Part shown: one piece after another, positions 15,372 through 24,996 of the stretch
Layout of the letters: every line of letters starts with the position of its first letter
Numbering within the stretch: the first letter of the stretch is position 1
Source of the DNA: Sphingobacterium siyangense
Lineage (GTDB): Bacteria; Bacteroidota; Bacteroidia; Sphingobacteriales; Sphingobacteriaceae
Direction: 5' to 3'
DNA: 50,677 nucleotides
NCBI RefSeq assembly: GCF_007830445.1
Contig: NZ_VLKR01000041.1
Span: 1-50,677 of the forward strand
The notes under the pieces: model-generated
What the model was told of the DNA's origin: nothing
Seen by the model: only the letters and a program-made list of their open reading frames with translations
Databases searched by the model: none
Translations under genes and position numbers: made by a program

Positions 15372-15911
15372 AATAGCGACGTATTGGTTCTTTAAAGATC
15401 GTAAAAAATTTTATGCCAGGATCAGAAAGTCAAAGGGTGATCGGGATAGCTGGTGTCCTATAACTTAAAGGAAAGCTTGCCGAAGAAAATGCTGCAAAGG
15501 ATGAGAGTTGATGGTAAAAATTGACAAAAAAACAATAAGCCCCTACAAAGGAGCCACTTATGAAGTAGCCAAAATAGTTCCTTTATTTCGACACTTATAA
15601 CTTATTCTCAGATTTGGACTTATCTGGAAATTTTATTCGTTGAGGTCGGCCAGGGATCTCGATACGGAATCGGTAGAGATTATTCTCACCGCAGCTACTG
15701 GGATAACGCTTCGGTTTCAAAAACGAAACAGAACAATAAATACAGACGACTATTATTGCCGCTACAAATTCAGGCACAATAATACCAAGATAAAATCTAT
15801 CATATATATCTAGTGGTCATTGATATCGAAATATCCAAAGAAGAAGAAAAATCAATTTTAGCTATTTAAAATATACGTTATATTTATTCGAATATAGCCC
15901 CGCTAAAGCAA
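15372..15911. other. 540-nt gap between divergent Crp/Fnr genes
   Basis: No convincing gene is visible. A 60-codon minus-strand frame at 15595-15777 has a possible membrane segment but no ribosome binding site or recognisable family, and I do not call it. The region around 15420-15600 looks like decayed coding sequence with several stops. It contains the promoters of both flanking regulators, which cannot be placed with confidence. Confidence 0.4.
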
Positions 15912-16508
15912 ATGACAGAAACAGAAAAATATCTTGCTGACTTTAAAACAGCTGTTACAAGCGTATATCCCATTTCGGATAAGGCATTTGATTTATTGGC
16001 TGAAACGGCCTACGTTCAGCAGTTTAAGAAAAATGAAGTTTTACTTAGGGAAGGGCGTGTCGCCAATGACATTTTCTTTGTCTGTAAAGGAGCCTTAAAC
16101 TCTTATTTTATTGATGAAAAAGGAGCTATCTGGAATAAATGGATTTATTTGGAGAGGGATTTTGCGAGCACAAGATTTTCGGCAATCATAAAAACGCCCA
16201 ACGATTTTAAACTGCAAGCTATTGAAAACACTACTGTGCTATGTATGCCTTATCATCAAACAAGAGCAGCTATCAATCAAAATGATGAACTAAAAAACCT
16301 TTACATTGCCTATTTGGAGAAAAAATGGATCGTCATTAATGAAGAAAGAGAAATTTCTTTACTGACCGAAAGTGCAACCACAAGATATCTCAAATTGCTG
16401 GCGGCACATCCGGGAATTGACAGCAGAATTCCACTACAATATATTGCTTCGCACCTGAGCATTACCCCAACACAGTTGAGCCGAATACGTAAAGGGCTAA
16501 ACAAATAA
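15912..16508 (+). CDS. Crp/Fnr-family transcriptional regulator
   Basis: The 198-residue protein carries a cyclic-nucleotide-binding-like domain (QFKKNEVLLREGRVANDIFF, then VCKGALNSYFIDEKG) and a C-terminal helix-turn-helix ending LQYIASHLSITPTQLSRIRK. It is a paralogue of the minus-strand regulator 540 nt upstream, but clearly diverged. The start is the first ATG after the AAAGCAA region. The targets are unknown; the next gene on the same strand begins 173 nt downstream. Confidence 0.9.
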   Translation: MTETEKYLADFKTAVTSVYPISDKAFDLLAETAYVQQFKKNEVLLREGRVANDIFFVCKGALNSYFIDEKGAIWNKWIYLERDFASTRFSAIIKTPNDFKLQAIENTTVLCMPYHQTRAAINQNDELKNLYIAYLEKKWIVINEEREISLLTESATTRYLKLLAAHPGIDSRIPLQYIASHLSITPTQLSRIRKGLNK

Positions 16509-16681
16509 AAAAATCATTACGCTCAACCTATGTAGAGTGCGTTGTCGAAATCACACTTTATTTTTGCTTATTATCAAACAATAATAAAGGATACTATTAA
16601 ACTCTTTGAAATAGAACGCATCGTACTATTAATTGAAGTTTGGAATAGGAGACCGTAATAATTAACAATTGAAATTAAATT

Positions 16682-17278
16682 ATGCAAACAATTTCCAAAA
16701 CACTAAAAATATTTCTAACCGCACTTATTCTTTCCAATATCGTACTGATGGCTTGTGTGGTCTACTTTTTTCTGAACAACAAGCACAGTTTAAGCGCGGA
16801 AAGAATAGATATCAAGGACAGATCTGGAAATAATCGTGTCGTTATTGCAAACACAGATAACATTCCGCAACCTATTATCAAAGGGAAAACATATAAAAGG
16901 GCTTACGCTCCCGCGGGCCTGATTTTCTATGATAAAAATGGAGACGAAAGAGGCGGTTTGGCAATTACCGATAATGAAGAGACTAACCTGAATGCACTTG
17001 CATTTGATTATCAGAATGCCGATGCCATTGGTATCCTGGCACAGGATAATAAACACGACAATTATTTCAGGGCTGGTCTATTGATTAATGATAAAGATCT
17101 ATCCGGTAAGCCGGGGCATAATATTAACCGGATAAACCTACTAACAGAGAATGGGAACGCTTCTTTGGTGATGAAAGATAACAATGAGATACCGAGAATT
17201 ATTTTAAAGGTGGACAGTCTGGGTAACCCTTCTATCGAAATGTTGGACGATAAGGGAAAAGTGAAATGGAAACAATAA
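16682..17278 (+). CDS. Membrane-anchored protein with beta-repeat ectodomain, function unknown
   Basis: The 198-residue protein has one N-terminal membrane segment (IFLTALILSNIVLMACVVYF) and a mature part with repeated short strands: AERIDIKDRSGNNRVVIAN, GLIFYDKNGDERGGLAI, NGNASLVMKDNNEIPRIILK and IEMLDDKGKVKWKQ. The recurring D-x-x-G/N-x-x-R/K hairpins suggest a beta-solenoid or repeated beta meander. Similar single-pass proteins are seen in Bacteroidota, but I know no function. It is followed by about 330 nt without a clear gene. Confidence 0.7.
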   Translation: MQTISKTLKIFLTALILSNIVLMACVVYFFLNNKHSLSAERIDIKDRSGNNRVVIANTDNIPQPIIKGKTYKRAYAPAGLIFYDKNGDERGGLAITDNEETNLNALAFDYQNADAIGILAQDNKHDNYFRAGLLINDKDLSGKPGHNINRINLLTENGNASLVMKDNNEIPRIILKVDSLGNPSIEMLDDKGKVKWKQ

Positions 17279-17605
17279 GCTATAATCGAGAACTGTGCTG
17301 TCATTGATAAAATCACTATCTCCGCTTAAGCGATCGAAGCATAAACCGAAAAACGAAAAAGCAACCTATATCAGTAATCTCATTCGACAGCAGTTTGATA
17401 TTGTATCGCATGGAACCCTAACAGATTTATCCGTTTGGATGGACACGGACAAGACCAGTAAAGATCATTGCTAATTTGTAAAAAAAAGCTTACTCGTCGC
17501 CCCGCTATCCGTAAATGGTTGGATCGGGGTACCTATATGAATGATGTAGCACCATTTGATCAATTATGTTTAAATTCACGTTACAATGATAACTTGCTAC
17601 GGCCC
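17279..17605. other. 327-nt gap before the AraC gene
   Basis: Nothing certain is visible. The frame of the downstream regulator is open from 17468 using a TTG start, but this extension (CKKKLTRRPAIRKWLDRGTY and so on) is basic and unlike the family, so I place the gene start at 17606. A further frame around 17330-17460 could be decayed coding sequence; I could not assign it. Confidence 0.35.
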
Positions 17606-18715
17606 ATGATCAATATACTCTATACCTTTCATGCTTTTTCAGCGGGTGCATTTCTGTTGCTCGGCACCTTAATCGTTATGGGTGTCAACCACAGTTGTTC
17701 CCACGCAGACCGGTGGCTTGGGACTTGGTATTATTTGATGGCATGCTTATTTACCCAGCTTTTTCTTGAAGGTTTTCATATCGAGAGCAATGGATTGATC
17801 CATACGCTGGAACTCCCGCGATGGGCTACACTCCCCTGCTTCTACCTGGCCGTTCACTACATGGTCAAACCAACAGCAAAAATTCGGTATTGGGGACTAC
17901 ATTTTTTTCCATTCCTCGCTTTCGTTTTCTTCTCCATCATTTATTTAATACCCGGACTTTCTAATAGACACATCCATCCGCCTCAATTACCGCAATGGAT
18001 CATCTTTACTATCAAATATTTCTTTTTTGCACAATGTATCTTTTATTGGATTGCCTGTTATAACCTCTTTAAAATACACCAGAAAAACATTCGCCAGCTA
18101 TCTTCCTATACGGAAAAGATAAACATGGCCTGGTTAAAGTACCTATTGATTGCGCTGTTATTGATGATTGTTGTCCGTCTACTCGCTATGGTTCATTTAG
18201 TTTTTAGTGCTGTCGCCCCAATTTTATATTTTATGGGCACAGTGGCACTTGGGTACGCAACGCTAACACAACGGTCAATTTACACAATTGAGTCTACAAA
18301 AAACCTCATCAACGAAGCGCAGCATAAAAAGGTTAAAGCCGAGGATCGGCTTACAGCACAACAGGTAGACACATTAAAAGAAAAACTATTACAGAAAACT
18401 ACAGCTGAAAAGCTATATCTCGACCCGGGTTTAACACTATCATCCCTCGCGGAGCATATCGGAATCAATCCGCACGATCTGTCCTACATCATAAACAATG
18501 GACTGCAGAAAAATTTTTACCAGTTTATCAACGAGCTTCGCACGGAGGAAGCGAAACAACTTTTATTATCCGAAGAGGCCAAGCTACTTGATATGTTTGG
18601 AATCGCAATAAGGGCAGGTTTCAATTCAAGAACAACCTTTTATGCCAGCTTCAAAAAAGCAACAGGCATTACGCCGACAGAATATATGAAAGTCAATAGT
18701 AAACAATCAAACTAA
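17606..18715 (+). CDS. Membrane-bound AraC-family transcriptional regulator
   Basis: With the ATG at 17606 the protein has 369 residues. Seven hydrophobic segments fill about residues 1-220 (for example FSAGAFLLLGTLIVMGVNH and LKYLLIALLLMIVVRLLAMV), followed by a cytoplasmic AraC DNA-binding domain with LTLSSLAEHIGINPHDLSYI and FGIAIRAGFNSRTTFYASFK ending GITPTEYM. This 7TM-AraC layout is common in Bacteroidota and lets a membrane signal act on transcription. Two secreted-protein genes follow on the same strand and are plausible targets. The gap to the first is 91 nt. Confidence 0.87.
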   Translation: MINILYTFHAFSAGAFLLLGTLIVMGVNHSCSHADRWLGTWYYLMACLFTQLFLEGFHIESNGLIHTLELPRWATLPCFYLAVHYMVKPTAKIRYWGLHFFPFLAFVFFSIIYLIPGLSNRHIHPPQLPQWIIFTIKYFFFAQCIFYWIACYNLFKIHQKNIRQLSSYTEKINMAWLKYLLIALLLMIVVRLLAMVHLVFSAVAPILYFMGTVALGYATLTQRSIYTIESTKNLINEAQHKKVKAEDRLTAQQVDTLKEKLLQKTTAEKLYLDPGLTLSSLAEHIGINPHDLSYIINNGLQKNFYQFINELRTEEAKQLLLSEEAKLLDMFGIAIRAGFNSRTTFYASFKKATGITPTEYMKVNSKQSN

Positions 18716-18806
18716 CTCGGCACAATGAAGTTTGTTCGATTGCATCCATTCGGACGGTTAGCCTATCAAAAAGACTTACTCTTGTATCATATCAACAAAA
18801 GAAATT

Positions 18807-19502
18807 ATGATACAATACACCAAACCAAGCGGGTACTCGAGAGCGATCCGCCAATTTTCCAAAGCAACATATGGTCTTCTGGTGGGAGCATGTTGTCTTT
18901 TTGCTTCGATTGATACATTTGCCCAGTCCGCCTCTAAAGATAGCCCCCAGCAACAACAGTTGGTTCCACTAAAATCATTTCAAGGCTACTACCAGCTACC
19001 CAATAAAGTAGCTTTCATTGCTTTCGAGGAGCAAGATAACAACCTGTATGCGACACAGCTGTGGGATCAGAAAAAAAGATATCAGCTGGTCCGTAAAGAT
19101 GATACGCATTTTGAATCCAAAAACGAAGGCTATGCCATAGAATTTTTAAAGGATGATTCCGGCGATTTTAGCCAAACCAAGATACTGGGTAGGATTTTAT
19201 GTGAGCGTGTGCCATTTGACCCCACTAAAATCGCGAGTTTAACCGCATCTCAACTGAAACAACTTGCCGGAACTTACCTCAAGGTAAATGACAACAACTT
19301 TAAAATTCAAATAGATCCCTCCTCAACAGGCCTAACGCTTACTCAATTGTGGGATAACAAAACAATTTCATTTACCCCACGATCGGAATTTTTCTTCCTC
19401 AATGATGATGGCACCTTTCCATTGACATTTTCTGTTGCCAATGGAAAGGTAGAGCAGATGCAGTGTTTCGAAAATGATCTTTGGCTAAAAACTGATCAAT
19501 AA
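18807..19502 (+). CDS. Secreted protein with two DUF3471-like beta repeats
   Basis: The 231-residue protein has a signal peptide near residues 15-40 (YGLLVGACCLFASIDTFAQ). The mature part contains two related modules of about 85 residues: YYQLPNKVAFIAFEEQDNN with YATQLWDQKKRYQL, and TYLKVNDNNFKIQIDPSS with LTLTQLWDNKTISFTP. The shared L-x-x-TQLWD-x-K motif is characteristic of DUF3471-type domains attached to beta-lactamase-like or other exported proteins. Here the repeats stand alone without an enzyme domain. It lies 18 nt before the next secreted-protein gene and is probably in one operon with it. Confidence 0.75.
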   Translation: MIQYTKPSGYSRAIRQFSKATYGLLVGACCLFASIDTFAQSASKDSPQQQQLVPLKSFQGYYQLPNKVAFIAFEEQDNNLYATQLWDQKKRYQLVRKDDTHFESKNEGYAIEFLKDDSGDFSQTKILGRILCERVPFDPTKIASLTASQLKQLAGTYLKVNDNNFKIQIDPSSTGLTLTQLWDNKTISFTPRSEFFFLNDDGTFPLTFSVANGKVEQMQCFENDLWLKTDQ

Positions 19503-19520
19503 TCCTAATAAAAAAATATT

Positions 19521-20423
19521 ATGAACAGATTTATTGCCTGCTTATTCCTGCTGCTGGGTACAGCTCAGCTTAGCGCCCAACAGGTGGCGGATGAACAGTT
19601 TCATTATCCCATCACCGATCCGCACCACCGGATCGGTGATGGACCGCTACTCCTATTTGACGAGGCACACAACAATCCGGTTACTTTGAGAGGAGCCTAC
19701 GCTCCTTTTTCAGATCTCCTTCTGGCTGATGGATATCGCCTCCGAAGTGCTAAAGAAAAAATCTCTTACGATCAACTAAAAGAAGTAAAAATCTATATCA
19801 GTATAAATGCCTTATATAATCCGGAAAACTGGAAATTACCCACCTATTCAGCCTTTACCGATCAGGAGATAGAAACTCTCCGCCAATGGGTATTTGATGG
19901 TGGAAGCCTATTTCTAGTCACCGACCACATGCCTTGTGGCGGATCTGTACAAACGCTCGGTGCGGCATTTGGTATTCATATCGTGAACGGTTTTGCCTTA
20001 CCTAAGAATGGACGTCCCGAGATCTTTTCAAAGGACAGAGAAACACTGTTATCAAATTCTATAACCACTGGATCAGGTAAAGAAATAGACAGTATTATGT
20101 GCTGGGGCGGAACTGGCTTTATCGTACCAACGACGGCACGTATTATTTCTTTATTAAATGAAGAATATGACATCTACCTACCCAATGATGCGAATCAGAT
20201 AAAAAGGCCTATTCCAGACAATATTCCCCGATTGTCGGGCAAAGGGTTTGCAAACGGTGCTTACCTGCAGTTCGGGAAAGGGAGAATTGTGGTATTCGGA
20301 GATGGTGCTCCTTTTTCGGCACAACTCCATGGCATCAAAAGTGAAAAAAGAGGAATGAACCATCCGGCCGCAAAACAGAATGCTCAATTTTTGCTCAATA
20401 TAGTTCATTGGCTTGACCAATGA
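19521..20423 (+). CDS. Secreted DUF4350-like (glutamine-amidotransferase-fold) protein
   Basis: The 300-residue protein has a signal peptide (FIACLFLLLGTAQLSAQ). The mature part contains GPLLLFDEAHNNPVTLRGAY, then a central FTDQEIETLRQWVFDGGSLF with LVTDHMPCGG, and GKGRIVVFGDGAPFSAQL near the end. This is the flavodoxin-like, class I glutamine-amidotransferase fold of DUF4350 proteins, seen in binding or sensor roles. It is probably co-transcribed with the preceding gene under the AraC-type regulator. A periplasmic carbohydrate-related role is possible but not shown. Confidence 0.75.
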   Translation: MNRFIACLFLLLGTAQLSAQQVADEQFHYPITDPHHRIGDGPLLLFDEAHNNPVTLRGAYAPFSDLLLADGYRLRSAKEKISYDQLKEVKIYISINALYNPENWKLPTYSAFTDQEIETLRQWVFDGGSLFLVTDHMPCGGSVQTLGAAFGIHIVNGFALPKNGRPEIFSKDRETLLSNSITTGSGKEIDSIMCWGGTGFIVPTTARIISLLNEEYDIYLPNDANQIKRPIPDNIPRLSGKGFANGAYLQFGKGRIVVFGDGAPFSAQLHGIKSEKRGMNHPAAKQNAQFLLNIVHWLDQ

Positions 20424-20468
20424 ACTGATTTGGCTAGGCTAATGCTGATTCCTCTGGGAATAAATTTG

Positions 20469-21326
20469 TCATATAATTGATATACGATAGTCGAGTGGAC
20501 TAATTCTTGTTTTCTTTTTAAACAGTCTGGTTAATGACTGAGGTTGATCAAATTGCATTTTTTTAGCGATTTCAGCTACTGATAAATCAGTTTCAGCAAG
20601 TAATTCCTTTGCTATTTTAACAATAAAATTATCAATATGATACTGTGCTGTATTTTTAGAAGTTTTTAAAGAAACATCATTGAGAAATCGTGTTGTACAA
20701 TTTAGTTTCCTGGACAATAATGTTAAACTAGGAAGTAGGGACAAGCATTTTCTTTTGCTATCAAAAAGAGTGTGCAGCTCGCTCATGAAATCTTTTTGTA
20801 ACGCTCTAAACTCATTCAGCTTATCTTCCATTAACTGTTGATAAAACCTTTGCATATGTTGTAAAAGCAAATCAAGATAAGAAATAAGTATTTTAGACTG
20901 CGTTTCACTCATGGGCATCTTAGTCTCGAGGTCTATCAGTTCAAAGATATTTTTTATAAGTCTGTAATCGTTATTCGATAAGATCATCGATTCCTGAATG
21001 GAGTATTCTAGAAACCCAAATTCTTTCAATTTATTTCGCAGACTATATCCTGTAAATAGATCTGAACGGAATGCAAAATAAGCCCCTTCTTTAAAATATC
21101 CTCTTATTTCTTGGACCGGAAAATACTGGCTGCTGAAAAATAATAAGATATGTTGTCCACGATGATCCTTATTTGAACATCCAAACACAATCAAGAAATA
21201 TTTATCATCAATCCATCTTTTGGCAGAATCAAAAAATTGCTCCTCATTTCCAAAATTGTCAAAATAATAACTGAAGCTTGCACTGAAAGCATTTTGAAAT
21301 TCATTATTATTACCAGTATTTATCAT
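20469..21326 (-). CDS. AraC-family transcriptional regulator
   Basis: The 285-residue protein ends with an AraC-type helix-turn-helix (LLAETDLSVAEIAKKMQFDQ, then SLTRLFKKKTRISPLDYR). The first 190 residues have no membrane segment and no recognised ligand domain. They include a cysteine in VFGCSNKDHRG and an aromatic-rich beginning (FSYYFDNFGNEEQFFDSAKR). The gene is convergent with the DUF4350-like gene, 45 nt apart. Its targets are not evident. Confidence 0.87.
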   Translation of the reverse strand: MINTGNNNEFQNAFSASFSYYFDNFGNEEQFFDSAKRWIDDKYFLIVFGCSNKDHRGQHILLFFSSQYFPVQEIRGYFKEGAYFAFRSDLFTGYSLRNKLKEFGFLEYSIQESMILSNNDYRLIKNIFELIDLETKMPMSETQSKILISYLDLLLQHMQRFYQQLMEDKLNEFRALQKDFMSELHTLFDSKRKCLSLLPSLTLLSRKLNCTTRFLNDVSLKTSKNTAQYHIDNFIVKIAKELLAETDLSVAEIAKKMQFDQPQSLTRLFKKKTRISPLDYRISII

Positions 21327-21562
21327 ATTTTATTTTTTCTTCGAGACTTTGCGCGTTATTTTTTATTGAATTATTCCCTCAAGAAAAACCCTCGTTAAAA
21401 CAATTTTGTTTGTAAAATAGAGGGATTTCCTAAAGGATACATCCAGCAGCTTCGTTTTCAACGTTATTTTGTCTTCTATTCAAGAAACCAGATTAACACG
21501 GATTTCTAATTCTTTTTTTCTAAGATGACTAAAAAAGCACGTTTGACACCTAAGACTAGCAG

Positions 21563-23827
21563 TTACTTCTTTTCAGGAACAATTGCCTTACCCGATTTTT
21601 CGAGCTCTTTCACAAAATCCCGCCCCCAGTAATGGATATCGTAGTGCTCAATATGCTCGTACAGCCTGCGCGCCCTGACCTGAGCCTCTCCGGGTTCCAT
21701 GACCAAGGCTTTCAACAGTGCATCTTTCATGCTCTTACGGTCGTAGGGATTGGTCAATATGGCATAAGGCAATTCGACCGAGGCACCTGCAAATTCTGAG
21801 AGCACGAGAATCCCGGGAGTCTCCAATAACCCATGGGTCGCAATGTATTCCTTTGCGACTAGATTCAGTCCGTCCCGCAGAGGCGTGATCCAGGCAATAT
21901 CACTCAGCGCATAGTGTTTGACCACTTCCTCAAAAGGTAAGGCCCTGTAAAAATATTGGATCGGGGTCCAGTTCATCGTTGCATATTTACCGTTGATCTC
22001 GCCCACGGCCTGATTCACCTGATCCCGAATTTCGTCATAGATCGTCATCCCCTGTGATGGCGGCGTACAGACATTGACCAGTTCGATCTTGCCCCTAAAT
22101 TCTGGGTATTCGGCCAGAAATTCACCAAAAGCCTGGATTTTTTCCAAGGGGCCTTTGACGTAATCCAGGCGCTCGATGGATATGATACGCGTTATTCCCG
22201 ATCCGGCTTTGTTTTCTTTGAGGGCATTGATCTCGGTCTTAACCTTATCATCTGTCAAAATCTGTTCGATATGATCCCTGTTGACCCCCACCGGCTGTGC
22301 GCCAAGCCTAATCTGCCGGCCATCTACCTCTATGATCTTGGTCATCTGATCGACGCCGAGCGCACAGCTATAGGTCAGGAACTGATTGGCGACATCAACT
22401 TTTTTGACCACTTTAAATGGTGTATGGCTACGGATCACATCCACAAAATTCTCGACATAACGGGGGATATGAAAACTGATAAAATCACAGAGCAGCAGGC
22501 TGCCGATAATCTCTTTGCGCCAGGGAATAATATTGAAAATATCTGCTGCCGGAAAAGCCGTATGGTGAAAAAAGCCAATTTTCAGATCGGGGCGCATGGT
22601 CTTTAAAAAAGAAGGTACCATCCACAGATTATACTCATGGATCCAGACCAGCGCCTCCTCGTCGGCCTCGCGGGCAATCCGCTCGGCAAAGCGCTTGTTT
22701 ATCATCAGGTAATGTTCCCAGTCCTCGTGGTTGAATTTTGCCCGGTCCACAAAGGAAAAGATCGTCGGCCAGAACGCCTCTTTGGAGAATACACGATAGA
22801 ACTTATCGATATCCTCTTTAGACAGCGATATGGTGGAAGCGACCAGATTAGGGTATCGGCTTTCGTCCACCAACTGATTTGGAACCGGCTTTCCGTCCTG
22901 TTGGATGACTTCCTCCCCGATCCAAAGACCGGAGCGTCCCTTTTCAAATAAGCCCAGCAGCGAAGGAATAATGCCATTTGGACTTTTGGGTGCTACCCGC
23001 ACCGTCTTACCATTGACCGATTCCTTTTCAAAAGGCAGCCGATGGTAGACCATCACCAGCTGATCGGATTTTTTGGACTTTCTTTTTTGAGGCACTAATT
23101 TTTGTTCTCCACGAATCAACTGCTGAAACGGGCGGTATTTGCCCATATATTCCAGTATACCGCCCGCCCCGGCAGCTTCTGCGCTGTACGCTGTATCCAA
23201 TTGATCAATGGCCTGCAGCAAACCCGGTTCGGACTTTCCAACCGCAACACCCCGAAAACCGATCTGAAATAAGGCCAGGTCATTAAGGGTATCACCTGCC
23301 ACCATCACATCATCCGGATCGACAGCCAAAAATTCAACCAGCTTCTTTAATGTTGTCCCCTTATTGACACCTCTGGGGAGCAAGTCCAGGTATTTATCGG
23401 CCGAAGTAATAATATCACAGTCATACCTGTCAGCCACCTGCTGCACCAGACTATGGTCAACCCCTCCTTCATAATAAAATGAACTGCGGCGCTGCTGCGG
23501 CACATGTTGATAATTCAACTGCGGTATTTCCTCCAGCGCTGCCCGGATTGCATAAGTCTGCGGCCATTTTTCCTCAATCTCACTTTGCAGCGGTTCAATT
23601 GCTTCCAGGCTATGGCCGTTAACGACTGTGGCGCCCACATCCGCAATAATAAAGTCCGGCACCGGAATGAGCGGATCGCTCAGTAGCGGCAATACCGACT
23701 CCAGTCCTCTTCCGGTTACAAAAACCAGCTGCATATTCGGGCTGGCCTTGATCAGTCTATATAATCTGAGGCGGTCTTCCATCTTTCCGCCTAAAAAAGT
23801 TCCGTCTAAATCTGTTGCTAATAGCAT
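21563..23827 (-). CDS. ggpPS: Bifunctional glucosylglycerol-phosphate phosphatase/synthase-like fusion (GgpPS)
   Basis: The 754-residue protein joins a HAD phosphatase (residues 1-240: DLDGTFLGG with the nucleophile Asp, LVFVTGRGLES, and VAGDTLNDLALF) to a GT20 glucosyltransferase (about 255-754: LVWIHEYNLWMVPSFL, GFFHHTAFPAADIFNIIPWR, FHIPRYVENFVDVI, ISIERLDYVKGPLEKI and WITPLRDGLNLVAKEYI). The FHHTAFPAADIFN and HIPRYVENF blocks resemble GgpS, the glucosylglycerol-phosphate synthase, more than OtsA. Two-domain GgpPS proteins make glucosylglycerol from ADP-glucose and glycerol 3-phosphate. The gpsA gene lies 1 nt upstream on the same strand, which supports that acceptor. A trehalose-6-phosphate route is the alternative. 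Confidence 0.85.
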   Translation of the reverse strand: MLLATDLDGTFLGGKMEDRLRLYRLIKASPNMQLVFVTGRGLESVLPLLSDPLIPVPDFIIADVGATVVNGHSLEAIEPLQSEIEEKWPQTYAIRAALEEIPQLNYQHVPQQRRSSFYYEGGVDHSLVQQVADRYDCDIITSADKYLDLLPRGVNKGTTLKKLVEFLAVDPDDVMVAGDTLNDLALFQIGFRGVAVGKSEPGLLQAIDQLDTAYSAEAAGAGGILEYMGKYRPFQQLIRGEQKLVPQKRKSKKSDQLVMVYHRLPFEKESVNGKTVRVAPKSPNGIIPSLLGLFEKGRSGLWIGEEVIQQDGKPVPNQLVDESRYPNLVASTISLSKEDIDKFYRVFSKEAFWPTIFSFVDRAKFNHEDWEHYLMINKRFAERIAREADEEALVWIHEYNLWMVPSFLKTMRPDLKIGFFHHTAFPAADIFNIIPWRKEIIGSLLLCDFISFHIPRYVENFVDVIRSHTPFKVVKKVDVANQFLTYSCALGVDQMTKIIEVDGRQIRLGAQPVGVNRDHIEQILTDDKVKTEINALKENKAGSGITRIISIERLDYVKGPLEKIQAFGEFLAEYPEFRGKIELVNVCTPPSQGMTIYDEIRDQVNQAVGEINGKYATMNWTPIQYFYRALPFEEVVKHYALSDIAWITPLRDGLNLVAKEYIATHGLLETPGILVLSEFAGASVELPYAILTNPYDRKSMKDALLKALVMEPGEAQVRARRLYEHIEHYDIHYWGRDFVKELEKSGKAIVPEKK

Positions 23828-23828
23828 A

Positions 23829-24818
23829 TTATCTTATATTCCTTTCTAAAAGTTTAAATTCATCAATTGCAGCCATATGGTTGTATAGCACACGGTAGGC
23901 TGTCTGTAACAAGGGTAAATTGAGTCCAAGGCTCGTGACCGTCGCCATCAGCCCCTTGGTTGCAACATATCCTTCGGCGACCATGCCCATGAGCTGACGG
24001 GCTTCGAAAACCGAATACCCCAGGCCAAGGTATTTACCAAAAGTCCGGTTGCGGCTATGTGCGGAGTAACCCGTCACCAATAAGTCTCCCAAATAGGTAG
24101 AGCTGCCCAGCCGGACATGGGGTGCACCGACGGCACGCAGTAGCAGTCCCAGTTCGTCAATGGCATTGGCAACCAGCACCGCCATAAAATTATCACCATA
24201 ATGCAGTCCTTCGGCCATGCCACAGACAATACCGACCACATTTTTGTAAATGGCTGCGTACTCCACACCCAGGGTGTCGGGACTATAATTCACCTGCATA
24301 TAGCTTGAAGCAAACCCGTTGGAAATCTTACTGATAAAGGTTTCATTCGGACCGCACAGCGTCATATAGGTTTTCTTGTTCCGCGCGATTTCTTCGGCAT
24401 GACAAGGCCCTGCAATGATCGCCTGCTGAAAATCTTTCAGTTCAAAATACCGGGCGAGATAAGCACTTGGGAGCAGATTGTCAGGGCCGACGGTCCCTTT
24501 GATGGCGGTGATGATAAATTTTTCAGCAAGGTCCTCTTTGGGGATTGCGGCGCAAACACTGTCCAGATGCGCACTGGGCACGACGAAAAGAATTACTTTC
24601 GATCGAGCCACGATCTCGTCCAGCTGATCGGACGCATAAATTTTTGTATTGTCAAGTTTTAAAAACGATAGGTAGTCAGGGTTAATAGCATCCTGGTTTA
24701 TCGCGCGCACCTGCTCGGAACGCCGCATGTACCAGTTGGTATAAATGCTATTTTCTGTCAAAATTTTAACCAGGGCCGTGGCCCAACTCCCACCACCTAT
24801 CACACTAATCTCATTCAA
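23829..24818 (-). CDS. gpsA: NAD(P)-dependent glycerol-3-phosphate dehydrogenase
   Basis: The protein begins with the Rossmann motif ISVIGGGSWATALVKILTE and contains VVPSAHLDSV, AIKGTVGPDNLLPS, AGPCHAEEIA, and YAAIYKNVVGIVCGMAEGL with the catalytic Lys, followed by LLVTGYSAHSRNRTFGK. These are GpsA hallmarks; the enzyme reduces dihydroxyacetone phosphate to glycerol 3-phosphate. The only fitting start is TTG at 24818 (the nearby ATG is out of frame). The stop lies next to the GgpPS-like gene start, so the two are translated as a unit. Glycerol 3-phosphate is both the GgpPS acceptor and a lipid precursor, so a dedicated paralogue is possible. Confidence 0.93.
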   Translation of the reverse strand: MNEISVIGGGSWATALVKILTENSIYTNWYMRRSEQVRAINQDAINPDYLSFLKLDNTKIYASDQLDEIVARSKVILFVVPSAHLDSVCAAIPKEDLAEKFIITAIKGTVGPDNLLPSAYLARYFELKDFQQAIIAGPCHAEEIARNKKTYMTLCGPNETFISKISNGFASSYMQVNYSPDTLGVEYAAIYKNVVGIVCGMAEGLHYGDNFMAVLVANAIDELGLLLRAVGAPHVRLGSSTYLGDLLVTGYSAHSRNRTFGKYLGLGYSVFEARQLMGMVAEGYVATKGLMATVTSLGLNLPLLQTAYRVLYNHMAAIDEFKLLERNIR

Positions 24819-24996
24819 ATCGTTGGGGGTTTTAAAGACGCGAAACAGAAAATTTTCGCCGTCGGGTTATCTATTAATTCACCAATATACGTAAAAATTA
24901 ATCAATAAGCAAACTTTACGCGTAAAAACAGGGTTAAAGGGGTATTTTCCACGCCAAAATCCGTGTTTATATTTCTTCGTAAATTTGTTTGTTCAT

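Noticed and set aside
15595..15777. Minus-strand 60-codon frame in the gap between the two Crp/Fnr genes
   Set aside because: A hydrophobic start is present but there is no family match, no ribosome binding site and the nearby sequence looks decayed.
18725..18913. 62-codon frame just before the DUF3471-like gene
   Set aside because: It overlaps the start of the signal-peptide gene in another frame and has no recognisable character.
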